Assembly: GCA_964433905.1 (NCBI GenBank)
Contig: CAYSSM010000015.1
Coordinates: 1 to 15,094 of the forward strand
Source: CAYSSM01 sp964433905
GTDB taxonomy: Bacteria > Patescibacteriota > UBA1384 > UBA12157 > JAENIV01
DNA length: 15,094 nucleotides
Direction of reading: 5' to 3'
In this document: positions 5,554 to 12,697 of the stretch, piece after piece
How the letters are laid out: the number at the start of each line of letters is the position of its first letter
Position numbering within the stretch: the first letter of the stretch is position 1
Program-made: the position numbers and the translations under genes
The notes under the pieces: model-generated
What the model was told of the DNA's origin: nothing
The model's database searches: none
What the model saw: the letters and a program-made list of their open reading frames with translations, nothing else

Positions 5554-6645
5554 TTAGAAACTTATTTTTCGATGCCTTAGGTAAATACTTTGCAGGATGC
5601 CGATAGCAGCAAAATTTGTCAGCATTTGCGAACCGCCAGACGAAACAAAAGGAAGTGGAATGCCGGTAACCGGCACAATCCCCAAATTCATGCCGATATT
5701 GACAAAAACTTGAAACATCAAGGTTAAACCCCAAGTAATGGCAAAATAAAAACCGAAAGAATCTTTGGCCACTTTGGCGACATTGATTACTCTGTAAATT
5801 AAAAATAAGAGTAAAAGCAAAAGGAAACTTGAACCGACAAAACCAACCGCTTCCGCCGTTGAGGCGAAAATAAAGTCCGTGTGAGCGATCGGCAGAAAGT
5901 TTAACTGAATTTGTGTGCCGCGGCCAATCCCCTGCCCCATCAGGCCACCCGAGCCGACGGTAATTTTTGCTTGAGTTACATTATAGCCCGAGCCATAGGG
6001 ATCGGAAGACGGGTTCATAAAAGTATAAATTCTTTGTTTTTGATAGTCCTTCAAAAAATGCCAGCCAACCGGCGCGAAAACCATCATCGCGCCTAAAATT
6101 GCGACTAATATTATTTTTTTAATTTTTGAAAAAAACAAGATAATAAATAATTCCACGACAATTACCATAGCCGTGCCAAAGTCGGGCTGCAATAGAATCA
6201 GCAGTACCGGCGCGCCGGTAATAATTAAAATCAAAAATATTTTTTTGAAATTAAATCTTTCCGTTTCTGATACAATACGGGCTAAAAAAAGTAAGATTAA
6301 TAATTTGCCAATTTCTGACGGCTGCAACTGAAAAACTTTAAAATCAATCCAGCGCGTCGAACCCATAGTTCTATCGCCAATTATTAACACCAAAATAAGT
6401 AAAGCTAAATCAATTAAATAAATAAATAATGAAAGTCCTCGTAAATTGCGGTAGTCAAAAAAAGTTAAAAATATCGCTAATGATAATCCTAAAATAAGAT
6501 AAACAATTTGCGAGATCATTAAAGCCGGTTTGGTAGAATAAGTTACCGAAAAAATCATTACTATGCCGATAACAGAAAGTAGAAGCGGCGCAAGAAACAA
6601 AGACCAATCAATGCCAAAGGGTAAACGAAAATTCTTAATTTTCAT
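5554..6645 (-). CDS. rodA: Peptidoglycan glycosyltransferase RodA (SEDS family)
   Basis: RodA polymerises lipid II into glycan strands during cell elongation, in the cytoplasmic membrane with a class B penicillin-binding protein. The 363 residues give about ten hydrophobic segments. SEDS motifs are clear: GSTRWI with FQLQPSEIGK, LQPDFGTA, KDYQKQRIYTFMNPSSDPYGSGYN, the KITVGSGGLMGQGIGRGTQ loop with FLPIAHTDFIF and AEAVGFVG, and near the C-terminus GIVPVTGIPLPFVSSGGS. This set favours RodA over FtsW, although that split is hard to make in CPR. The ATG at 6643-6645 overlaps the end of ileS by 11 bases, which indicates coupled translation. Its class B PBP partner is not in the window. Confidence 0.93.
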   Translation of the reverse strand: MKIKNFRLPFGIDWSLFLAPLLLSVIGIVMIFSVTYSTKPALMISQIVYLILGLSLAIFLTFFDYRNLRGLSLFIYLIDLALLILVLIIGDRTMGSTRWIDFKVFQLQPSEIGKLLILLFLARIVSETERFNFKKIFLILIITGAPVLLILLQPDFGTAMVIVVELFIILFFSKIKKIILVAILGAMMVFAPVGWHFLKDYQKQRIYTFMNPSSDPYGSGYNVTQAKITVGSGGLMGQGIGRGTQIQLNFLPIAHTDFIFASTAEAVGFVGSSFLLLLLLFLIYRVINVAKVAKDSFGFYFAITWGLTLMFQVFVNIGMNLGIVPVTGIPLPFVSSGGSQMLTNFAAIGILQSIYLRHRKISF

Positions 6646-9502
6646 TTTTCCCCAAAAGCCCCAACCAAATTTTTCCGGTTTTTGTGTTTTGTTCGGAGCA
6701 AAAATCCGTTTGAATGTTTTGATTTAAAAATTTAGTGTTGGTGTTTTTTTCAATTTCACTTTGATATTTTTTTATTAAATTTTCTTCGCCCTGATAATAT
6801 AAATTTACTTCATCGGCTGGTGATAAATTTGCTTTCTTGCGTAAATCTTGAACGCTCCGAACAATATCCCTTATCAAACCTTCTTCTTCAAGCACAGGCG
6901 TCAATTTGGTGTCCAATAGTATTTCTTCGTTTATTTTTTTATTAACAATAATTTCTTTGACATTAATTTCTTCTTTAAGAATTTCTTGTAGATCATTTTC
7001 AATATCAATATTTATCGTTGCTGAAGCCAACGGCTGACGGGTTTTAATTTTTTCGGCGGCTCTTTGAGCATGAGCTATTTCAACCAAGCTACGAATTTTT
7101 TTCATCTCATTAATCAATTTTTGATTAGTTTCACCTGCTTTCGGCCAATCACAAAGATGAACAGATTCGGGATCAATATCTCTCTTGAGATTTTGGAATA
7201 AATCATCGGCAAGAAACGGAGTAAATGGTGCCATCAATTTGACCAAAGATATAAGAACTTGATATATAGTCGAATAAAATTCTTTGTCACGCCGTTTTCT
7301 AGACCTTCTTAAATACCATGTCGAAAGATCGTTTACAACAAAATCTTCGATTTTGCTTGCCGCTTGCTGAGGTCGATATTTATCCAAATTTTCGGTAACT
7401 TCGGTAATTAATTGATTTAATTTCGAAGTAATCCAAAAGTCAAGAATGTGATTAAGCTCAATTTTATCCGGTTGCCAATTATCAATATTGGCATAGGTAG
7501 CAAAAAAACTATAGACATTTTTGAAAATAAGAACAAATCGTCTTTTAATTTCTTCTGCCGGTTTGTAACCAAAACTTAGATTTTCGTAAGGATCAGCCGA
7601 AACAAACATCCAGCGCATTACATCAACGCCCATTTTTTCCGCCGCTTCATTAAACCAAATGGCGTTGCCCTTCGACTTATGCATCTCTTCGCCTCTTTCG
7701 TCGCGCACCAAAGCATAGCCCAAAACTGTTTCAAAAGAATTGGTATTTTCCAAAACGGCACTCATAGCGATCAAAGAATAAAACCAATTCTTAAATTGTC
7801 CTGGAAAAGATTCGCAAATAAATTTTGCTGGAAACCATTCTTGCCAGTAAGATTTGTCTTCAAAATATTTCAAAGTTGAAAAAGGCACAATGCCCGCATC
7901 AAGCCAAGGATTACCCACATCAGAAATTCTAGAAACCGTCTCTCCACACTTAGAGCATTTTATTTTTACTTCATCAACCCAAGGCCGATGAGGACTTTTG
8001 CCGTCAAACTTTTCCCAGCCCTCAACTGCTTTTTCTTTAAGCTCGGTCTTTGAACCAATTACTTCAAATTGACCGCATTTTTTGCATTCATAAATTGGCA
8101 AAGCCAATCCCCAATACCGTTTTTTAGAAATCATCCAGTCCTGCATATTGTTCAGCCAATCCAATTCCCTATCCAAACCAAAAGAGGGCAGCCATTTTAT
8201 CTTTTTAGTAACTTTAATCATTTCTTGACGTAATTCATCCATCTTGATATACCACTCGTCAACCACCCGCCAAACCAATTCGGTTTTACAACGCCAACAA
8301 GTTGGATAACGGTGAGTATATTTTTCGGTGCTAAAAAAGTATTTGCCATTTTCTTTACTTTGCAAATAATCGATAATTATCCCGGGGTTTACCTTGGCAT
8401 TATGATTACTAAATTCACCCAGCCCATTAAGATAATTAGCTTGACCGTCAATTAATTCGATAACTGGTAAATTTAGCTTCTTTGATAATTGGTAATCCTC
8501 ACTTCCAGCACCCGGGGCTATATGAATCAGACTCGTCCCCTCTTCATCGGAAATGGGTAAAATCATTGTATCCGTTGCCACCACTTGATGTTTATGGTCC
8601 CCCATCGCCTTTTTTATCTCCGGAAGGCCGTCAAAGGGAGATTGATATTTCAAACCAATAAGTTCAGTTCCCTTTATGGTTTTAATTATTTTGAGATTTA
8701 GTTTTTCTGCCGCAGTTTTACTTAAATAATATTTATTTCCCGCCACCTCGCCTTCAGCCTGGACATATTCTTTTTTAGAATCGGCCGCGATGGCAACATT
8801 GCCAGGCAAAGTCCACGGGGTGGTCGTCCAAACGATTAAATACTCGTCTTTTCGTTCTAAAATCGGATATTCAAGATAAATAGAATCGTGAGTGAGTTCT
8901 TTATATTCTTCGGTCAGAATCTCGTGTTGCGAAATGGCTGTTCCGCAACGAGGACACCAGGGCACACTGTCTCGCCCTTTATACAAATAACCCTTGTCAA
9001 AACACTTTTTCAAGAAATGCCAAATGGCGTAATTATTTTCATCTGACATCGTAAAATAAGAATTGTCCCAGTCCATCCACTGACCCAAACGGATTGATTG
9101 ATCAATCTGTATTTTTGAATACTTAAGAACTCTTTCTTTGCATTTTTCAACGAATTTTTCAATTCCGTATTTTTCAATATCTTTTTTTGTTTTAAAACCT
9201 AACTCTTTTTCAACTTCTACTTCAACCCAAAGCCCCTGACAATCAAAGCCGTTTTGGAAGCGTTCCTCAAAGCCTTGCATTGCCTTGAAACGCTGGAACA
9301 AGTCCTTGTAAGTCCTTCCCCAAGCATGATGAACGCCCATCGGATTGTTGGCAGTAATCGGTCCATCAAGAAAAGACCATTTTTCTTTGCCTTTGTTTTT
9401 TTCGACTAATTTATCGAAAATTTTATTCTCTTTCCAAAAAGAAAGAATTTCGTGTTCTTTTTTTACTAAATCTTCAGTTGGCTTAATTTCTTTAAAACTC
9501 AT
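6635..9502 (-). CDS. ileS: Isoleucine--tRNA ligase
   Basis: This enzyme charges tRNA-Ile and edits mischarged valine. The 955-residue class I synthetase has a divergent HIGH box, PMGVHH (54-59), and a KMSKS-type loop HKSKGN (608-613). The CP1 editing region includes TTTPWTLPGN (226-235) and GAGSEDYQ (332-338). Four Cys pairs, CPRC (183-186), CWRC (402-405), CKKC (473-476) and CSKC (516-519), suggest zinc-binding knuckles in the insertions. The RYWGLALPIYECKKCG region and the anticodon domain place it with the eukaryotic-like IleRS group that CPR bacteria commonly carry, and that group is usually associated with mupirocin resistance; this is family knowledge, not shown here. Its ATG overlaps the rnhA stop by four bases (ATGA), and its 3' end overlaps rodA. 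No T-box leader is seen. Confidence 0.95.
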   Translation of the reverse strand: MSFKEIKPTEDLVKKEHEILSFWKENKIFDKLVEKNKGKEKWSFLDGPITANNPMGVHHAWGRTYKDLFQRFKAMQGFEERFQNGFDCQGLWVEVEVEKELGFKTKKDIEKYGIEKFVEKCKERVLKYSKIQIDQSIRLGQWMDWDNSYFTMSDENNYAIWHFLKKCFDKGYLYKGRDSVPWCPRCGTAISQHEILTEEYKELTHDSIYLEYPILERKDEYLIVWTTTPWTLPGNVAIAADSKKEYVQAEGEVAGNKYYLSKTAAEKLNLKIIKTIKGTELIGLKYQSPFDGLPEIKKAMGDHKHQVVATDTMILPISDEEGTSLIHIAPGAGSEDYQLSKKLNLPVIELIDGQANYLNGLGEFSNHNAKVNPGIIIDYLQSKENGKYFFSTEKYTHRYPTCWRCKTELVWRVVDEWYIKMDELRQEMIKVTKKIKWLPSFGLDRELDWLNNMQDWMISKKRYWGLALPIYECKKCGQFEVIGSKTELKEKAVEGWEKFDGKSPHRPWVDEVKIKCSKCGETVSRISDVGNPWLDAGIVPFSTLKYFEDKSYWQEWFPAKFICESFPGQFKNWFYSLIAMSAVLENTNSFETVLGYALVRDERGEEMHKSKGNAIWFNEAAEKMGVDVMRWMFVSADPYENLSFGYKPAEEIKRRFVLIFKNVYSFFATYANIDNWQPDKIELNHILDFWITSKLNQLITEVTENLDKYRPQQAASKIEDFVVNDLSTWYLRRSRKRRDKEFYSTIYQVLISLVKLMAPFTPFLADDLFQNLKRDIDPESVHLCDWPKAGETNQKLINEMKKIRSLVEIAHAQRAAEKIKTRQPLASATINIDIENDLQEILKEEINVKEIIVNKKINEEILLDTKLTPVLEEEGLIRDIVRSVQDLRKKANLSPADEVNLYYQGEENLIKKYQSEIEKNTNTKFLNQNIQTDFCSEQNTKTGKIWLGLLGKNEN

Positions 9503-9927
9503 TTTCCTCTGTCCATAGCCAAATTGGCTAAGCGATCTGCCTCTTTATTTTTTTCGCGCGGAATATATTCAAATGATATTTTTCCGCCTAACTTCAGCAC
9601 GAGCTCCCGCACTTGCCAAAAGAGCGGTTTTAGGCCTTCATTTTTTATTTTATATCGTTGGTTTAATTGTTCAACTATAAGTTCTGAGTCCAAAAAACAT
9701 TTGATTTCGATCTCTTTTTCTCGATAATTTTCGGTAACCCAAGAAAGCGCCTCAATCACCGCTTTGTATTCAGCTTGATTATTAGTGGCCTCGCCAATGT
9801 ATTTGGAAATTTTCTTTGATTTTCTAATTTCGGATTTCGGATTTCGGATTTCGATAGCAACGCCAACTCCTGCCGGTCCGGGATTTCCCCTTGCCCCGCC
9901 ATCAGAGTAAATTATTATTTGTTCCAT
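9499..9927 (-). CDS. rnhA: Ribonuclease HI
   Basis: RNase HI cleaves the RNA strand of RNA-DNA hybrids (R-loops, primers). The 142-residue protein keeps the full catalytic set: D9 in YSDGGARGNPGPAG, E53 in NNQAEYKA, D80 in LDSELIV and D131 in NKEADRLAN. Between the first and second strands, residues about 25-37 (IEIRNPKSEIRKS) are encoded by a dispersed CCGAAATCC-type repeat that sits in frame in a surface hairpin loop, where homologues vary. The ATG at 9925-9927 has no obvious Shine-Dalgarno. It overlaps ileS by four bases, so ileS and rodA may be read from the same transcript. A dead fragment of a second rnhA-like start lies about 0.85 kb upstream at 10739-10795, beyond the PaaX/Cas2-fold cassette. 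Confidence 0.95.
   Translation of the reverse strand: MEQIIIYSDGGARGNPGPAGVGVAIEIRNPKSEIRKSKKISKYIGEATNNQAEYKAVIEALSWVTENYREKEIEIKCFLDSELIVEQLNQRYKIKNEGLKPLFWQVRELVLKLGGKISFEYIPREKNKEADRLANLAMDRGK
9822..9853. repeat. Dispersed TTCGGATT repeat inside rnhA
   Basis: Four successive TTTCGGATT-like units lie in frame in rnhA and are the same unit seen at 25-57 and 3782-3815. On the minus strand they encode the IRNPKSEIRKS stretch of RNase HI. The reading frame and all catalytic residues are intact on both sides. Confidence 0.75.
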
Positions 9928-10010
9928 ACTGATATCTTAGCAAATTTTTTGTTAATTTACTATAATTTTAATATTAAACCTTATTTGTTTTTTTATTAGT
10001 CTTTAAGAAT

Positions 10011-10055
10011 AGACTACTATCGAATATATAGCGGTCGCATAATAGATGATAGTAA
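10011..10055 (+). repeat. Left inverted, palindromic repeat of the PaaX/Cas2-fold cassette
   Basis: Bases 10031-10055 are a perfect 25-base inverted copy of 10596-10620 on the other side of the gene. Similarity continues outward to about 10011 at a lower level: 8 of 10 bases in 10021-10030, then TACTAT. Each copy is itself palindromic, with TACTATC and GATAGTA arms around a central GCGGTCGC. The repeat ends one base from the stop codon of the gene. Confidence 0.9.
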
Positions 10056-10056
10056 T

Positions 10057-10572
10057 TTACTCTTTAATTTTGAATAGATTCATAAGTATTTGTCGGCTGT
10101 CGATTTCTTCTACTAATATATAATGGACATAATTTCCTGCATCGCAAAATTCAATCAGTTCCTCGACTTCGTCAGCAATATTATATGGCGAGATCCAGAC
10201 ACTTTCTTGTAATTGTTTAAAACCCAGCCATTGCAACTTTTCTCTGAAAAAATTGCGCATTATCTTCTTCGTCTCGGGAATATCAAAAATTACAATCCGC
10301 CATTTGCCGTCCCACTCTTTTTTTCTTTTAAGAAATTTAAGAATCTTTAATTTTCCTTTAAATGTTGCCAGATATCTTTTCCTTCCCCGGACTTCCACTT
10401 CCTGTAAATATCCTTCATTTTTCATTTGACAAATCTTGTTGTAAATATATTGTTTATTTTGTTTAGGATAATCTTTTCCCCATAAAGAAGGACGCTGCAT
10501 TATTTGATGAATATCTTTTGCAATATCTACAACCTCTAATATTATTTGTTGTATTTGAGTCTTTTTTATCAA
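10057..10572 (-). CDS. PaaX-like / Cas2-fold winged-helix protein
   Basis: A protein of about 171 residues with two parts. The N-terminal part (about 15-70) looks like a winged helix (YIYNKICQMKNEGYLQEVEV, then a basic wing RGRKRYLATFKG). The second part (about 85-165) is a Cas2-like ferredoxin fold with WDGKWRIVIFDIPE, the basic FFREKLQWLGFKQLQESVW and HYILVEE. This matches the PaaX-type layout common in CPR genomes, often labelled Cas2. Given the missing cas1 and array, a DNA-binding regulator or a mobile-element protein is more likely than CRISPR adaptation. The SD AAGGAG (10583-10578) includes the G of an upstream GTG, so I chose the TTG at 10572-10570, five bases away; the GTG at 10578 adds two residues. 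The gene is bracketed by palindromic inverted repeats. A -10 box inside the upstream repeat suggests autoregulation. Confidence 0.75.
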   Translation of the reverse strand: MIKKTQIQQIILEVVDIAKDIHQIMQRPSLWGKDYPKQNKQYIYNKICQMKNEGYLQEVEVRGRKRYLATFKGKLKILKFLKRKKEWDGKWRIVIFDIPETKKIMRNFFREKLQWLGFKQLQESVWISPYNIADEVEELIEFCDAGNYVHYILVEEIDSRQILMNLFKIKE

Positions 10573-10595
10573 ATTCACTCCTTATCAATCATACT

Positions 10596-10642
10596 TTACT
10601 ATCATCTATTATGCGACCGCATTATATTTGATAGTAATTCTT
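10596..10642 (-). repeat. Right inverted, palindromic repeat of the PaaX/Cas2-fold cassette
   Basis: Its first 25 bases (10596-10620) are a perfect inverse copy of 10031-10055. On the minus strand the whole unit is a near-perfect palindrome of about 42 bases: TTACTATCA and TGATAGTAA at the ends, TATAATGCG and CGCATAATA inside, around a central GT, with 17 of 20 positions pairing. The outer part continues to match the left copy with interruptions (TACTAT and AAGAAT blocks). It ends about 24 bases upstream of the start codon. Confidence 0.9.
10621..10626 (-). promoter_or_regulatory. -10 box embedded in the palindrome
   Basis: On the minus strand bases 10626-10621 read TATAAT, a perfect -10 hexamer inside the left arm of the palindrome; the -35 region 17 bases further up is weak (TAACAT). 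Transcription would start near 10613 within the right arm, so a protein bound to the palindrome would cover the promoter. This fits autorepression by the adjacent winged-helix protein, as known for PaaX-type regulators. Confidence 0.5.
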
Positions 10643-10738
10643 TATGTTATTTTTATTTTTTTTATGACTTTTATATTATTCTAACAAATATTTTTTGATT
10701 GATTTATTAATTAGATCTATAATAAATAAATTTCCGAT

Positions 10739-10795
10739 CTATGCTTTTTTGCAAATACCTGCCCCGCCGTCAGAGTAAATCAAAATTTGTTTTAT
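10739..10795 (-). pseudogene. Fragment of a second rnhA-like gene (5' end only)
   Basis: On the minus strand this frame reads IKQILIYSDGGAG and then ICKKA and a stop. The first 12 codons match the start of RNase HI at 9927 (MEQIIIYSDGGA) in 30 of 36 bases, including the catalytic Asp codon, after which similarity stops abruptly. The initiator position is ATA, so it cannot start normally. It looks like a remnant of a paralogue closer to the common MKQILIYSDGGARG form than to its neighbour. The rest of the 10643-10833 gap is AT-rich with no other gene seen. Confidence 0.7.
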
Positions 10796-10833
10796 GAGTC
10801 AATTGTAACAAAATTCACAATGAGAATATAGAT

Positions 10834-11934
10834 CTATTCTAAAGTAAATGTGATCCCTGCGTTTCGAATTGCATCGTGAGCTTTACTTATTGCAACAGCA
10901 GCAGATTGAGAACGGTTTGCGAGATCTGTAGGAAAATTTTGTCCAGTAGTCCAAGTGTTAAAATAATAATATTTAATCCCAGTCGAAAAAAATGTTCCAA
11001 TAGTAGATTCGACATATTTGCTTTTAGGATCCCCTGATTTTTGAATAAACAACACTCCGGCAGATTTATACTCATCATCTAAAAATCTAATCTCAATATT
11101 TTGATTAGCCAAATCAGCGCGAGCCTTCCTCAAACAATCATTTCCATCATCACAGGAAACTTCTGGTCCCTGCCCTGTAGAATTTGCTACAATCGGATAA
11201 CTTGTCCATGACCATCTGTAATAATAATTACTCCCTTTTTTCAATATCCAGATTGAAGATTCAGCAAACTTACCTCTTTTAGTACCGTCTTTATAAAGGT
11301 ATGCTGTTCCCTTAAGAGTGCCATTATCGTAATATCTCAATTCAGGTCTTAAACCAACCAGGGCGGAACGGGCTCCTGATAGAAAAGTATCGCAACCCCA
11401 CTGACTATAATAAATGTTATCAAATTGATTAATATCAGTTGTCCACGAAATATAGGCATTAGCAGAGGTATAATCACAACCCAAAGAAGTTTCCAAAAAT
11501 TTGCCCATATCTCCGAATCTTACCTCGCTTGAGCCTGGGAGAGGATCGATAAACAACCGAAGACCATTTTTGACCGGTGGTGTCGGCAAAGTTCCTTCTA
11601 CTTTTTGACTTAAAGTATGTTTTACCTGAACACGACCCATCTTGCCAATTGAAACTATTGAACTGGAAGTTGACGAAGCAATGTTATATTTCGAGTTAAT
11701 AGTTGAATCAATTATTTCATCACCCGAAGGAAACGACTGGCCGTTTTTTAATTTGAGTAATCCAATTTCTATTCCTGCCTTGGATGCCACTTCTGCCGTC
11801 ATATTATCTACAGTATTAGTTGTAAATAGCATACCGGCAATGGCCGATCTAGCCGTCACAGCAACTAACGCAGATATTACCGCTATTAGCACTAGAACTA
11901 TTAATAAAGCTGCACCTTTTTTATTTCTAGTCAT
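10834..11934 (-). CDS. GspK/PilX-like minor pilin with three repeat modules
   Basis: The last gene of the pilin operon encodes a 366-residue pseudopilin. The leader MTRNKKG ends at Gly7, followed by AALLIVLVLIAVISALVAV as the hydrophobic N-terminal helix. Position +5 is not Glu, which is the hallmark of GspK-type tip subunits and PilX relatives. After a helical stem (to about 110) come three related modules at about 124-203, 208-286 and 291-366. Each has a TAxLF-like strand, a G-K/Y-F/Y-x-ES-x-IG-type strand, aromatic-rich middle and a final A...IxIRFLDD-type strand. The same modules occur in the gspJ-like gene upstream. The start overlaps that gene's end by eight bases, with GGAG five bases before the ATG. 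By analogy with GspK it would cap the pilus tip outside the cell. Binding partner unknown. Confidence 0.8.
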   Translation of the reverse strand: MTRNKKGAALLIVLVLIAVISALVAVTARSAIAGMLFTTNTVDNMTAEVASKAGIEIGLLKLKNGQSFPSGDEIIDSTINSKYNIASSTSSSIVSIGKMGRVQVKHTLSQKVEGTLPTPPVKNGLRLFIDPLPGSSEVRFGDMGKFLETSLGCDYTSANAYISWTTDINQFDNIYYSQWGCDTFLSGARSALVGLRPELRYYDNGTLKGTAYLYKDGTKRGKFAESSIWILKKGSNYYYRWSWTSYPIVANSTGQGPEVSCDDGNDCLRKARADLANQNIEIRFLDDEYKSAGVLFIQKSGDPKSKYVESTIGTFFSTGIKYYYFNTWTTGQNFPTDLANRSQSAAVAISKAHDAIRNAGITFTLE

Positions 11935-12697
11935 TATAACTCCATTCAGTTTCTAAACGAAGATGTGGCGCCTGACTCTTTAACAGGCTTAAAGCTATAT
12001 CGAATGCATCAGAAGGACGAACAAGGGTTTCTTGATAAAGATTTTTTAAACGAGGGGTATTACCGTCCATAGTCAGCCAATGAGCCTCAGCAACTTCTTG
12101 ATCGTCGCCATAAGTCCCGATTGAAACACTAATAAATTCTCCTCGATCTTCTCCTTCGGCAAACCAACGGGCAGTCCCTAAGATTCTTCGATCGGGGGTG
12201 ACAAATTTAACCCTTATTTTTTCCTTCACCAACCAATCCTTTGCTTCATTTATTGAACAATCAGGAATAGGGTACCCATTATCACGATGAATCACTTCTC
12301 CCTCGTCAGAGTTCCAAGCTGTCCATGAAGCAGTGCATCTCTGGTTCCCGCCTGACAAATCCAAAGTCGATTCTATGAAAATTCCTTGATCTTCCGACGG
12401 TTCCCATGCTCCATCATTATCAATATCTTTAAATAAATGAGCGGTGGCAATCAATTCTTGTTTAGAATCTACTAATCTTATCTCTGGTCTCTGGTCCAAA
12501 AGTTTATTCAACCCATCGTAAAGTGAACCGTCCCAATTAAAAAATTGTTTTTGCGTACTAAAAAGACTTGCCGCCCATGAAGAATCGTAAACCTGACTAC
12601 TTCCACCGGAAGTACCAATTGAGGTTTCGATATATTCGCCCTTATCTTCGTAATTGCCGTCATGATCAGGATCAACAAATAAATGGGCTGTGAAGCT
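10837..12697 (-). other. Six copies of a shared ~80-residue module across two pilin genes
   Basis: Three copies end the gspJ-like protein (residues about 248-325, 330-418, 420-503) and three end the gspK-like protein (about 124-203, 208-286, 291-366). Common elements in order: T-A-x-L-F, an acidic turn (DPDHDG, DIDNDG, EGEDRG, DGTKRG), G-x-F/Y-I/V-E-S/T-x-I-G, a Trp in the middle, and a closing helix-strand ending R-P-E-I-R-L-V-D or similar. DxDxDG turns resemble calcium-binding loops but are lost in several copies. Confidence 0.7.

Noticed and set aside
10057..10572. Reading the Cas2-fold gene as part of a CRISPR-Cas adaptation module
   Set aside because: There is no cas1, no other cas gene and no repeat-spacer array in the window, and the protein has a winged-helix front part as in PaaX-type proteins.
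10816..10840. Palindrome AGAATATAGATCTATTCT at the gspK-like stop codon as a terminator
   Set aside because: The stem is weak and AT-rich, with no proper T-run after it on the minus strand.
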